A stretch of DNA of 13,297 nucleotides from Bryobacterales bacterium (GTDB lineage: Bacteria > Acidobacteriota > Terriglobia > Bryobacterales > Bryobacteraceae), in assembly GCA_003142355.1 (NCBI GenBank), contig PLMF01000065.1, positions 206-13,502 on the forward strand, given 5' to 3'. Of the stretch, positions 1 to 6,765 are shown piece by piece (the first letter of the stretch is position 1; the number at the start of each line of letters is the position of its first letter). The notes beneath the pieces were generated by a model. That model worked only from the letters and a program-made list of their open reading frames with translations. It was not told the DNA's origin and did no database searches. The position numbers were made by a program, and so were the translations under genes.

Positions 1-569
1 TAGTTGCTGGTCCAGTTGTGCGCGGAAAGCTGGACCGAGCGCATCCCCAGGCGGTACATCTGCCGGATCACGGCCGGGTCGCCATCCAGGTCGAAGCTGC
101 CTTCGATGTCGAGGACGGCGGCGATCTTGCCGCTCCCGTGAATGCGTTCGATGTCCGACGCCGTGCGGGCGATTTCGATGCTCTGGCTGTTGCGGCCGAT
201 TTGTTCGAGAGCGCAATCCAGCATGCGTAGCGCCTGTTTGGTTTCGAGGCGGGCGGGATAGTAGTCCTCGGTCACGAAGATGGAAAAAAAGAGCGCGCCG
301 AGTCCGCCCTCTTTGGCGCGCGGCAGGTCGAACTGGCCGTCGGGCTTCCGTTGCCCGATGTCGCCGCCGTGATAGAACTCGCGGTCTACGGCATGAATGT
401 GGCCATCGAAGACCAGTGCGCTGGCGTGCAGTGCGCGGGCGCGCTGCGAAACGGGGGTGCCGTCCGCAGTTTGCCCGCTCAGCACGGCCGCGGCGGCCGC
501 CAGAAAAACCAATCCGCGCGCCGCTGGAATATAATCGTGACTACTGATGCGTCCAAAGCTCGCTGCCAT
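1..569 (-). CDS. Membrane dipeptidase, peptidase family M19 (3' part outside window)
   Basis: This is the N-terminal 189 residues of an M19 (renal/membrane dipeptidase-like) metallopeptidase, a family that cleaves dipeptides, often with a D-residue, using a two-metal centre. Visible family features are the first metal motif FDGHIHAVDREF (about residues 54-65), DLPRAKEGGLGALFFSIF (81-98), the metal-bridging Glu in AVLDIEG (E156) and GMRSVQLSAHN (175-185). The usual second ligand Asp after DGH is His here. Residues 19-33 (GLVFLAAAAAVLSGQ) look like a signal peptide core, so the enzyme is probably exported. The ATG at 569 has AGGCGG 5 nt upstream but lies inside the start of the divergent gene at 547. 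A TTG at 512 is an alternative start, but gives a leader with no basic residues. The C-terminal half, with the remaining His ligands, is off the edge. The family call is firm; the start is uncertain. Confidence 0.85.
   Translation of the reverse strand, partial: MAASFGRISSHDYIPAARGLVFLAAAAAVLSGQTADGTPVSQRARALHASALVFDGHIHAVDREFYHGGDIGQRKPDGQFDLPRAKEGGLGALFFSIFVTEDYYPARLETKQALRMLDCALEQIGRNSQSIEIARTASDIERIHGSGKIAAVLDIEGSFDLDGDPAVIRQMYRLGMRSVQLSAHNWTSN
530..535 (+). promoter_or_regulatory. Candidate -10 box (TATAAT) for the 547 gene
   Basis: A perfect TATAAT lies 11 nt before the ATG at 547, with no recognisable -35 hexamer 16-18 nt upstream. Transcription would begin around 542, leaving almost no leader and no room for a Shine-Dalgarno sequence. 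On the opposite strand the overlapping TATATT (533 to 528) lies 17 nt after TTGGAC (556 to 551). It could serve the divergent dipeptidase if that gene starts at the TTG at 512. The assignment is from hexamer match only. Confidence 0.4.
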
Positions 570-1734
570 TGTCACCGCCTATTTCAAGTATTCGCACGCG
601 CAACACATCGTCGACCGCCTGCTGGATGGTTACGGCTGGAACGGTACGCACCATTATCCTCCCATGGACATGGTGTCGCTCTATGTCGATCAAACCGGCT
701 CGAACGACCTGAGCCGCGAGCGCGCGTCGCGGCACCCCGGCATGCGCATCTATCCCACCATCGCGGAGGCCCTGACTGCCGGCGGAAGCAAGCTGGCGGT
801 GGATGGCGTGGTGATCGTGGGCGAGCACGGCAAGTACCCGCGCAACGAAAAAGGCCAGACGCAATACCCGCGCTACGAGTTTTTCGAACAGGTGGTGAAG
901 GTGTTTCGGGACAGCGGGCGGGCGGTGCCGGTATTCAGCGATAAGCACCTCTCGTGGAATTGGGAGTGGGCGCGCAAGATGTACGACACCTCCCGTGAAA
1001 TGGGATTTGCTTTCATGGCCGGCTCCAGTCTGCCGGTGACGTGGCGTACGCCTTCCGTCGAGATGCCCCTGGGCGCGCATATCGGCGAGGCGCTGTGCGT
1101 GTGCTACGGCGGCGTGGACAGCTACGATTTTCACGGCCTGGAAACCGTCCAGTGCATGGTGGAGCGGCGGCGCGGCGGGGAGACCGGGGTCCAGTGGATC
1201 CAGGCCTACCGCGGCGACAAATTCTGGGAGGCGCTGAGCGAGGGCGTCTGGTCCAAGCCGCTGATGGATGCCGCCCTGTGCCGCAGCCACACGCTGGCGC
1301 CGGCACGGGCGGGTTTCAACCATGTCTTCCCGGCCGTCGAGGATATGCGCCGGCTGGTGAAAGATCCCGTGGCGTACCGGTACCAGCACGCCGATGGCCT
1401 GAAGTGCAGTGTGCTGCTGATGAACGGGCTGGTCCGGGACTTCAACTTCGCCGCTTACGTCAACGGCCGCAGCCAGCCGTGGTCCACCCAGATGTACCTG
1501 CCCATGCCGGATGGCCGGACCACGCTCGCCGATTTCTTCAGCCCGCAGGTGAATCACTGCGAAACCATGTACCTCACTGGCAAGGCAGCCTATCCGGTGG
1601 AACGGACACTGCTCACCACCGGGCTGACCGCGGCCGGAGTCGAGAGCATCTTCCGCGGACAGGCCCGTTACGACACGCCGCATCTGGCCATCCGCTACCA
1701 ACCGGCCAAAGAGTCCACCTTCTGGAGAACATGA
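547..1734 (+). CDS. Uncharacterised protein, cytoplasmic member of a tandem paralog pair
   Basis: This 395-residue protein has no function I can name. It aligns along most of its length with the next gene. Shared blocks are SHAQH (16-20), VSLYVDQ (43-49), YPTI-EAL (69-76), EHG-YPRNEKGQ (93-104), YPRYEFFEQ (107-115), DKHLS (132-136), AGSSLPVTWR (158-167), DFH-LE (194-199) and QCMVERRRGGETGV (202-215). Histidines conserved in both copies (in SHAQH, EHG, DKHLS and DFH) suggest a metal or acid-base site. The order of predicted strands, ending in VPVFSDKHLS, loosely recalls a Gfo/Idh Rossmann domain, but no glycine-rich nucleotide motif is seen. An in-frame TGA at 538-540 rules out a longer N-terminus, so there is no signal peptide and the protein is probably cytoplasmic. 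No Shine-Dalgarno sequence precedes the start. The stop overlaps the next gene's ATG (ATGA). Confidence 0.85.
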   Translation: MRPKLAAIVTAYFKYSHAQHIVDRLLDGYGWNGTHHYPPMDMVSLYVDQTGSNDLSRERASRHPGMRIYPTIAEALTAGGSKLAVDGVVIVGEHGKYPRNEKGQTQYPRYEFFEQVVKVFRDSGRAVPVFSDKHLSWNWEWARKMYDTSREMGFAFMAGSSLPVTWRTPSVEMPLGAHIGEALCVCYGGVDSYDFHGLETVQCMVERRRGGETGVQWIQAYRGDKFWEALSEGVWSKPLMDAALCRSHTLAPARAGFNHVFPAVEDMRRLVKDPVAYRYQHADGLKCSVLLMNGLVRDFNFAAYVNGRSQPWSTQMYLPMPDGRTTLADFFSPQVNHCETMYLTGKAAYPVERTLLTTGLTAAGVESIFRGQARYDTPHLAIRYQPAKESTFWRT

Positions 1735-2972
1735 CGATGCTGACGCGACGCAGCTTTCTTCAGACCGCCGCGCTGGCCGCGGTCCCCGCGAGCCAGCCGA
1801 AGCGCATCGCGATTATCGCGACCGTATACCGGCTGCTTTCGCACGCCCAGCACATGGGCGACCGCTTCCTCACCGGCTACCCGTACGGCGGCGTCTGGCA
1901 CCAGCCCCGCATGAAGGTGGTGTCGCTTTACGTGGACCAGAAACCGGAAGGCGACCTGAGCGGCGCCCGCGCCTTGGAATTCGGTTTCCAGGTCTACCCC
2001 ACCATCTCCGAAGCCCTGCGCTGCGGCGGCAAGGAACTGACCGTGGATGCGGTGCTGATCATCGCCGAGCACGGCAACTACCCGCGCAACGAAAAAGGAC
2101 AGATTCTGTATCCGCGCTACGAGTTCTTCGAGCAGTGCGTCCAGGTGTTCGAGCAGGACGGCCGCGCGGTGCCCGTCTACAATGACAAGCACCTCTCCTA
2201 CAGCTTCGAAAAAGCCAGGACCATGGTGGACGCGGCGCGCCGCCTCCGCTTTCCGATGTTGGCCGGATCGTCCCTTCCGGTGACCTGGCGGCTTCCGGCC
2301 ATCGACCTGCCGCTCGGCTGCCAGATCGAGGAAGCCTTGATGGTGGGTGAAGGCGGGTCCGACGCCATGGACTTTCACGCGCTGGAGGGCCTGCAATGCA
2401 TGGTGGAGCGGCGGCGCGGCGGCGAGACCGGCGTCGAAGCCGTGCAACTGCTGGAAGGCGACGCTGTCTGGAAAGCCGGCGACGAGGGCCGGTACTCGAA
2501 GGCCTTGCTGACATCGGCGCTCTCGCGCAGCGACACGCCGCTCGGGCTCACGGTAGAGGACGGCCGCACGCAGGACCTGGTGGCGTCCGGCCAGTTACAG
2601 ATTCTGGCGAAGCGGCCGGCGGCATACTTCATTGAATACCGCGACGGTCTCAAGGCCACCATGCTGATGCTCGACGGGGCCATCAAGGATTTCAATTTCG
2701 CGGCGCGCCTGAGCGGCGTCCGGCAGACGCAATCCACGCAGTTCCTGCTGACTCCGGAGCCGAACGTCACCTACTCCGCCTGCCTGATGCACAAGGTGGA
2801 GGAGATGATCGAAAGCGGAGCGGCGCCCTATCCCGTGGATCGCACGCTACTGGTCGGCGGCATACTGGAAAGCTGCCTGACGTCGAAACTCCAGCAGCAT
2901 GTACGGCTGGGGACGCCGCACCTGAATGTCGTCTACAAGGCGCCTCAACAATCGCAGTTCGCGCAGGCGTAA
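1731..2972 (+). CDS. Uncharacterised Tat-exported protein, second member of the paralog pair
   Basis: A 413-residue homolog of the preceding gene, function unknown. It begins with a Tat leader, MTMLTRRSFLQTAALAAVPA, whose twin arginines are at residues 6-7. The conserved core starts at about residue 22 (KRIAIIATVYRLLSHAQH) and carries the same blocks as its neighbour: YPRNEKGQ, YPRYEFFEQ, DKHLS, AGSSLPVTWR, DFHALE and QCMVERRRGGETGV. Two starts are possible, ATG at 1731 or ATG at 1737. GGAG at 1724-1727 is 3 nt from the first and a better 9 nt from the second. The first gives an ATGA overlap with the upstream stop, pointing to translational coupling. The pair probably arose by tandem duplication, with the two products working on opposite sides of the membrane. 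A distant link to Gfo/Idh oxidoreductases is possible but unproven. Confidence 0.87.
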   Translation: MTMLTRRSFLQTAALAAVPASQPKRIAIIATVYRLLSHAQHMGDRFLTGYPYGGVWHQPRMKVVSLYVDQKPEGDLSGARALEFGFQVYPTISEALRCGGKELTVDAVLIIAEHGNYPRNEKGQILYPRYEFFEQCVQVFEQDGRAVPVYNDKHLSYSFEKARTMVDAARRLRFPMLAGSSLPVTWRLPAIDLPLGCQIEEALMVGEGGSDAMDFHALEGLQCMVERRRGGETGVEAVQLLEGDAVWKAGDEGRYSKALLTSALSRSDTPLGLTVEDGRTQDLVASGQLQILAKRPAAYFIEYRDGLKATMLMLDGAIKDFNFAARLSGVRQTQSTQFLLTPEPNVTYSACLMHKVEEMIESGAAPYPVDRTLLVGGILESCLTSKLQQHVRLGTPHLNVVYKAPQQSQFAQA

Positions 2973-2987
2973 GCCGCCCCGTGTGGC

Positions 2988-3028
2988 GCAGGCACTCATG
3001 CCTGCCGCGTCCCGACTCCTCGGGACGC
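2988..3028. repeat. Two-hairpin palindromic repeat (REP-like)
   Basis: Two perfect hairpins stand side by side in the 102-bp gap between genes. GCAGGCA (2988-2994) pairs with TGCCTGC (2999-3005) around CTCA, and GCGTCCCGA (3007-3015) pairs with TCGGGACGC (3020-3028) around CTCC. GTGTGGC (2981-2987) precedes the first stem, like the GTGG head of the element at 11217-11315, which also shares the GCGTCCCG/CGGGACGC second stem. No T-run follows, so it is not a classical terminator. It is most likely a non-autonomous REP-type repeat. Confidence 0.7.
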
Positions 3029-3062
3029 CGCCTTGAGGCTTTCCGAGCGCGGCATTCGGTTA

Positions 3063-3068
3063 TACCAT
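3063..3068 (+). promoter_or_regulatory. Candidate -10 box (TACCAT) for the 3075 gene
   Basis: TACCAT ends 6 nt before the ATG at 3075 and matches the -10 consensus at four of six positions; overlapping TATACC (3061-3066) does equally well. No good -35 lies at the right distance. The same hexamer sits at almost the same distance from the start of the gene at 5653, where it has a good -35. If it is used, the transcript starts at or next to the start codon. Confidence 0.3.
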
Positions 3069-3074
3069 AGGCAC

Positions 3075-4205
3075 ATGCCACTCACCAGACGATCCTTTGT
3101 CCAAGCCGCGGGCACGGGCTTAGCGGCTCTGGCTGGAAACAGCATTGCCTTCTCCGCCCGCGACATGAAGTATTGGGTGTGGATTCCCAACGGAGGCGCT
3201 CGGCGGTCCGCCGACGATTGGAAGCGCCGTCTCGCGCTCATGCGGGAATCCGGAATTCGCGCCATCATTCCGGAAATCTACGATGGCAGGAACGCCTATT
3301 TCGCCAGCACCCGCCTGCCGGTCAAGACCGACTGGCTGGAGACGCTGCTGCCGCTGGCTCGCGCGGAATCGCTCGAGGTGCACGCCTGGATGTGGTCCAT
3401 GCCTTGCCTGATCGAGGACGTCGTCAAGAACCATCCGGATTGGTACAACGTGAACGCCAAGGGCGAGTCGGCGGTCGACAAGCCGGCCTACGTACCCTAC
3501 TATAAATTCCTCGATCCCGGCCGCCCGGAGGTCCGCGAATTCGTCCAGGGCACCGTCAAGGAACTCGCCAATATTTCGGAGCTGACTGGAATTCACCTGG
3601 ACTACATCCGCCACCCGGACGCGATTCTGCCTTCCAACCTCTGGAAGAAATACAACATCGTTCAAGACAAAGTGTACCCACCCTACGACTACGGCTATTC
3701 GGATTACGAGCGCAACCAGTTCAAGCGGAAGTACGGCGCCGACCCGATGACCATGAAGGACCCCAGACTCGAGGAGCCGTGGCTCGACTTCCGCTGCGAG
3801 ATGGTCACAGGATTGGTGAACGGCTATCTGGCGCCGGCCGCGCGCGCCAAGGGCAAGACGATCACGGCCGCCGTTTTCCCCGGACCGCGCCTGGCGCGCA
3901 CCATGGTCCGGCAGGATTGGGGCAAGTGGGACCTCGACGCATTTTTGCCCATGCTCTACAACCAGTTCTACGACGCCGGCCCGGAGTGGGTGGAACAGCA
4001 GACGCGGGAAGGGGTCTCGGCCGTCAAGCGGCCGGTCTACAGCGGCTTATTCGTGCAGGGTATGACGGAGCCGGTGTTCACCGAGACCGTGCAATTGTCC
4101 CTCAAGGCAGGAGCGTCTGGCGTATCGCTGTTTTCGGACGGCGGAATGGACGACGTCAAATGGAAGGCGCTCGAAAGGCTCGCGGCGGCGGGCATGAAAG
4201 GCTGA
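3075..4205 (+). CDS. Tat-exported glycoside hydrolase-like protein, GHL10 (DUF187/YngK-like) type
   Basis: A 376-residue exported protein with a Tat leader (MPLTRRSFVQAAGTGLAALAG, RR at 5-6) and a TIM-barrel-like body typical of GHL10/FAM10 putative glycosyl hydrolases. Supporting features are a first strand MKYWVWIPNGG (31-41), a barrel strand IRAIIPEIYDG (61-71), LEVHAWMWSMP (100-110), a hydrolysed-substrate-side segment ending NHPDWYNVNAKG (119-130), FLDPGRPEVREF (145-156) and the signature TGIHLDYIRHP (171-181), in which the Asp is the likely catalytic residue by family analogy. The start at 3075 was chosen because it gives the Tat leader directly; 14 more in-frame codons exist upstream but run into the repeat region. 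The substrate is unknown. The next gene, a CBM9-like protein, follows after 3 nt, so the two are probably co-translated and may act on the same polysaccharide. Confidence 0.82.
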   Translation: MPLTRRSFVQAAGTGLAALAGNSIAFSARDMKYWVWIPNGGARRSADDWKRRLALMRESGIRAIIPEIYDGRNAYFASTRLPVKTDWLETLLPLARAESLEVHAWMWSMPCLIEDVVKNHPDWYNVNAKGESAVDKPAYVPYYKFLDPGRPEVREFVQGTVKELANISELTGIHLDYIRHPDAILPSNLWKKYNIVQDKVYPPYDYGYSDYERNQFKRKYGADPMTMKDPRLEEPWLDFRCEMVTGLVNGYLAPAARAKGKTITAAVFPGPRLARTMVRQDWGKWDLDAFLPMLYNQFYDAGPEWVEQQTREGVSAVKRPVYSGLFVQGMTEPVFTETVQLSLKAGASGVSLFSDGGMDDVKWKALERLAAAGMKG

Positions 4206-4208
4206 CTC

Positions 4209-4910
4209 ATGCACTCGCTGCTCGCTTTTCTGATGTCTCTGGCTGCCGCCGATCCCGCCGCTGTGCTCGAAAGCACCTACTCCCGCCGCGATTTTGAGCT
4301 CTCCGCCGACTCGAATTCGAAATTGTGGTCGACCGCGCCTCACGTCACGGCGGACCGCAATTATCTGGGGCAACCCATCCCCGGGGCGCCCACCGAAATC
4401 CGCTCGCGCTGGAGCGGTCAATATCTCTACTTGCTTTTCATCTGTCCCTATGACGAATTGAACCTGAGGCCCGATCCCAACCCCGCCGCCGAGACCCCCG
4501 AGTTATGGAACTGGGATGTTGCCGAAGCCTTCATCGGCTCCGACTTCGAGCACATCGCCCGGTACAAGGAACTCCAGGTATCGCCCCAGAGTGAATGGGT
4601 GGATCTGGACATCGATCGCGACAACCCGAAGACCCAGGCGGGGATGCTCTGGAACTCCGGCTACACGGTCAAAGGCCGCATCGATGCGCAGCATAAAGTC
4701 TGGTATGGCGAGATGCGCATCCCATTTCGCGCCATCGACACACGCTTGCCGGAAGAGGGCAGGGAACTGCGCATCGGTCTGTTCCGCATTGCCGGCGCCG
4801 GCCGGAACCGCGTCTTTTATGCCTGGCGCCCTCCGGGCGGAACCTCCTTTCACGTCCCCCAGGTGTTCGGCATCCTCCGCCTGCGCAGCGAGCGCGCGAC
4901 GCAAGAGTGA
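4209..4910 (+). CDS. Secreted CBM9-like carbohydrate-binding protein
   Basis: A 233-residue protein with a short Sec-type leader (MHSLLAFLMSLAAADPA), followed by one β-sandwich domain of the carbohydrate-binding family 9-like (DOMON-related) type. The pattern is characteristic: LWSTAPHVTADRN (about 39-51) followed by TEIRSRWSGQYLYLLFICPY (62-81), then ELWNWDVAEAFIGSDF (97-112), where the W-x-x-D-V-x-E-x-F motif is the family hallmark. YKELQVSPQSEWVDLDI (118-134) and a final WYGEMRIPFRAI (165-176) complete it. There is no catalytic domain, so it probably binds sugar on its own or with the neighbouring hydrolase. AAAGG at 4198-4202 is a fair ribosome-binding site, 3-nt spacing to the upstream stop indicates one operon. 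The gene is followed by the REP/terminator hairpins at 4934-4970. Confidence 0.8.
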   Translation: MHSLLAFLMSLAAADPAAVLESTYSRRDFELSADSNSKLWSTAPHVTADRNYLGQPIPGAPTEIRSRWSGQYLYLLFICPYDELNLRPDPNPAAETPELWNWDVAEAFIGSDFEHIARYKELQVSPQSEWVDLDIDRDNPKTQAGMLWNSGYTVKGRIDAQHKVWYGEMRIPFRAIDTRLPEEGRELRIGLFRIAGAGRNRVFYAWRPPGGTSFHVPQVFGILRLRSERATQE

Positions 4911-4926
4911 TGCGGATTCGTGTGCT

Positions 4927-4970
4927 TGGTAGGGCGGACCCCTGGTCCGCGGCCGACCCCCTGGTCGGCC
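4927..4970 (+). repeat. Left REP array of the RAYT unit (two hairpins)
   Basis: A GTAG head (4929-4932) is followed by stem GCGGACC (4934-4940)/GGTCCGC (4944-4950) with loop CCT, then immediately by stem GGCCGACC (4951-4958)/GGTCGGCC (4963-4970) with loop CCCT. The array begins 16 nt after the stop of the CBM9-like gene. Confidence 0.78.
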
Positions 4971-4977
4971 GTTTTTC
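4951..4977 (+). terminator. Candidate intrinsic terminator inside the left REP
   Basis: The 8-bp GC-only-plus-one-A/T stem 4951-4958/4963-4970 is followed directly by GTTTTTC (4971-4977). It lies 40 nt downstream of the CBM9-like stop codon, so it could end the transcript of the 3075-4910 operon and insulate the transposase gene from read-through. Confidence 0.5.
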
Positions 4978-5014
4978 TGCGAGAATTCCGCGGTGTTTGG
5001 GGAACTACTCCGGT

Positions 5015-5620
5015 ATGACGTTCTACCGGCGGCGACTCCCGCATCTCTGTGCGACGCAGCAGTCCGTTTTCCTCACCTGGCGTCTCTACGACAACTTGCC
5101 GCCCCACCGGGTTTTCCCGACGTCCGCGCTCACTTCCGGACAGGCATTTGACGCCATGGATCGATTGCTGGACGAAGCCTGCAGTGGCTCATTCTACCTT
5201 CGCCAACCGGCCGTTGCCAACATGATCGTGGAAGCCATCCAGTACAACGCAAGCACCCTCGGACATTATGTCTTACATGCCTTCGTGGTCATGCCGAACC
5301 ACGTTCATTTGCTGGCTACTCCAGCCGTGCCATTGCCCAAACTGACGAAATCGTTGAAAGGCATCACCGCCAAGCGGGCCAACGCGATGCTGGGATTGAC
5401 GAGAAAGCCCTTTTGGCAGGAAGAGAGCTACGACCGCCTGGTGAGGCATGAGCGGGAGTTCGGAAAGATCTGGAACTACATCGAGGGAAATCCTGTGCGG
5501 GCGGGACTGGTGAGGGACGCCAGTGAGTATCGATGGTCGAGCGCGGGATGGGCGATGGCAGGAGGAGCGACCCGGGGGTCGCCCGCGGACCAGGGGGTCC
5601 GCCCCACCAGCGCGGTTTGA
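5015..5620 (+). CDS. REP-associated tyrosine transposase (RAYT), Y1/TnpA_REP family
   Basis: A 201-residue single-strand DNA endonuclease of the HUH/Y1 superfamily, the type that recognises REP hairpins. The HUH metal motif is in FVVMPNHVHLL (90-100; H96, H98). The catalytic tyrosine is Y155 in WNYIEGNPVRAGLV (153-166), a RAYT signature. Also typical are FLTWRLYDNLPP (19-30), PKLTKSLKGITAKRAN (108-123), PFWQEESYDRLVR (132-144) and the end EYRWSSA. The reading frame is open back to 4907, but those codons lie in the REP hairpins, so the ATG at 5015, just before the conserved N-terminus, was chosen. A weak GGGGAA sits about 10 nt upstream of it. The last 16 or so residues are encoded by the right REP. 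The enzyme looks intact, with no frameshift. Confidence 0.88.
   Translation: MTFYRRRLPHLCATQQSVFLTWRLYDNLPPHRVFPTSALTSGQAFDAMDRLLDEACSGSFYLRQPAVANMIVEAIQYNASTLGHYVLHAFVVMPNHVHLLATPAVPLPKLTKSLKGITAKRANAMLGLTRKPFWQEESYDRLVRHEREFGKIWNYIEGNPVRAGLVRDASEYRWSSAGWAMAGGATRGSPADQGVRPTSAV
5567..5609 (-). repeat. Right REP array of the RAYT unit, inverted
   Basis: The array has stem GCGACC (5567-5572)/GGTCGC (5577-5582) with loop CGGG, then stem GCGGACC (5585-5591)/GGTCCGC (5596-5602) with loop AGGG, ending in CCCACCA, the reverse complement of the TGGTGGG head. It mirrors the left array and overlaps the 3' end of the transposase gene. Confidence 0.77.
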
Positions 5621-5645
5621 CCCGCGTGAAACCGTGTTGTACCAT
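5617..5645 (+). promoter_or_regulatory. Candidate sigma70-type promoter for the 5653 operon
   Basis: TTGACC (5617-5622, five of six to the -35 consensus) and TACCAT (5640-5645, four of six to the -10) are separated by exactly 17 nt. The predicted start site (about 5652) falls at the GTG start codon (5653), giving a leaderless or near-leaderless transcript. No Shine-Dalgarno sequence precedes the gene, which agrees with this. The -35 lies just outside the right REP. Confidence 0.5.
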
Positions 5646-5652
5646 TGTCACC

Positions 5653-6765
5653 GTGAATCGACGAACCTTCCTGCAACTCGCCGCCGCCACCCCGCTGCTT
5701 GCCGGTCCGGCGGACGAACCAGTCTATCGTGTGGTCTCCGCCTATAAACCCGCTTCGCAGCCAGGGATGCCCGGACCTTATCCGGGCCTGGTGGTCAGAG
5801 TCCATTCCGAGAACTCCATCGACGCCAGCTCCGGCAAGGTGAATCCGGAACTGGTCAAGCAGATGATCTCGAGCGGCATGAAGACGCTCACCGGCGATGC
5901 CCGCCAGGAAGACGCCTGGGCGCGCTTCATCTCTCCCAAAGACGTGGTCGGCATCAAGGTGAACTGCTCGGGAGCTCCTCGTATCCGTTCCAGTCCCGAG
6001 GTAGTGGCGGTCATCGCCGAAAACTTGATTGCCGTGGGCGTGCCGGCCAAACAGATCCACGTGTACGAGCGTTTTGATAACCAGTTGCAGACCGTGGGCT
6101 ACGGCAAGTACCTGCCCGCCGGGGTGAACGTTTATGCGGCGGAAACTACGCGCGAGTCGATTCTCGGCTACGATCCCAAGACCTACGTGGAAACCAGTTT
6201 CTACGGCGAACAGGATACGCGGTCGAACGTGGTGCGGCTGGTCTCCGAAACCCTCACCAAGATCGTCAACGTGCCCAACCTGAAGGAGCACCAGGCGTCC
6301 GGCGTGACGGGCTGCCTGAAGAACATCTCCTACGGCAACTTTTCGAACGTCGCCCGTGGGCACAACGCCCCGCAGACCTACCTCGGGACGTTTATCGGCG
6401 CCCTCGCCGCCGTCGAACCGGTGCGCTCCCGCGTGGTGTTGAATATCATGGATGGCTTGATGGGAGTCTGGCACGCCGGCCCCTTCAGCGAGATGCCGCG
6501 CTTCCGCTTCTATCCCAAACAGATGATGTTCGGCACGGACCCGGTGGCCATGGACCACAAACTCATCGATGTGATCGAGGAGAAACGCAAGGCCGAAGGC
6601 GCCGTTTCCATCTTCGACCGTTCCATGTCCCATGTCGGCAAGGACAATAGCAACCCCAATACCAATCACTACATCCGCGAGCCCGGCCACATCGAGTACG
6701 CCTCGAAACTCGGGCTGGGTGTCTTCGACGCCGCCAAAATCAAGCTCAAGGTGATCGAACTGTGA
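5653..6765 (+). CDS. DUF362 domain-containing protein, Tat-exported
   Basis: A 370-residue DUF362-family protein; the biochemical role of this family is not established. The GTG start opens a Tat leader, (M)NRRTFLQLAAATPLLAG, with the twin arginines at 3-4. DUF362 features are ISPKDVVGIKVNCSGAP (93-109), SSPEVVAVIAENLIAVGV (113-130) with the following strand QIHVYERF (134-141), IVNVPNLKEHQASGVTGCLKN, a motif typical of the family, and GTDPVAMDHKLIDVIEE toward the C-terminus. No cysteine cluster of the ferredoxin type is visible, unlike some DUF362 members. It is the first gene of the operon that continues through RidA; its TGA overlaps the next ATG by one base (TGATG). The open frame upstream of 5653 belongs to the RAYT/REP region and lacks homology-like sequence. 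Confidence 0.85.
   Translation: MNRRTFLQLAAATPLLAGPADEPVYRVVSAYKPASQPGMPGPYPGLVVRVHSENSIDASSGKVNPELVKQMISSGMKTLTGDARQEDAWARFISPKDVVGIKVNCSGAPRIRSSPEVVAVIAENLIAVGVPAKQIHVYERFDNQLQTVGYGKYLPAGVNVYAAETTRESILGYDPKTYVETSFYGEQDTRSNVVRLVSETLTKIVNVPNLKEHQASGVTGCLKNISYGNFSNVARGHNAPQTYLGTFIGALAAVEPVRSRVVLNIMDGLMGVWHAGPFSEMPRFRFYPKQMMFGTDPVAMDHKLIDVIEEKRKAEGAVSIFDRSMSHVGKDNSNPNTNHYIREPGHIEYASKLGLGVFDAAKIKLKVIEL

Larger units (their letters stand above)
4927..5609 (+). mobile_element. RAYT unit: REP-associated transposase gene flanked by inverted REPs
   Basis: A 683-bp unit consists of a RAYT gene with one two-hairpin REP array on each side in inverted orientation. The left copy (4927-4970) and the reverse complement of the right copy (5609-5567) match at nearly every position after one 1-base gap: both have a TGGT(A/G)GGGCGGACC head, a first hairpin with stem GCGGACC/GGTCCGC, and a second GACC/GGTC hairpin. 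A GTAG tetranucleotide just before the first left hairpin is the mark of classical REPs. The whole may be an autonomous unit or the parent of dispersed REP elements. Confidence 0.75.

Noticed and set aside
1041..1730. N-terminal extension of the second paralog back to 1041
   Set aside because: It is an out-of-frame reading of the first paralog, rich in R, P and G. The real N-terminus is the Tat leader at 1731/1737.
3033..3066. Promoter TTGAGG...TATACC before the 3075 gene
   Set aside because: The spacer is 22 nt, too long for a sigma70 pair; only the -10-like box is kept, at low confidence.
4907..5014. Longer N-terminus for the transposase starting at 4907
   Set aside because: Those codons translate the left REP hairpins and the downstream leader. 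RAYT similarity begins right after the ATG at 5015.
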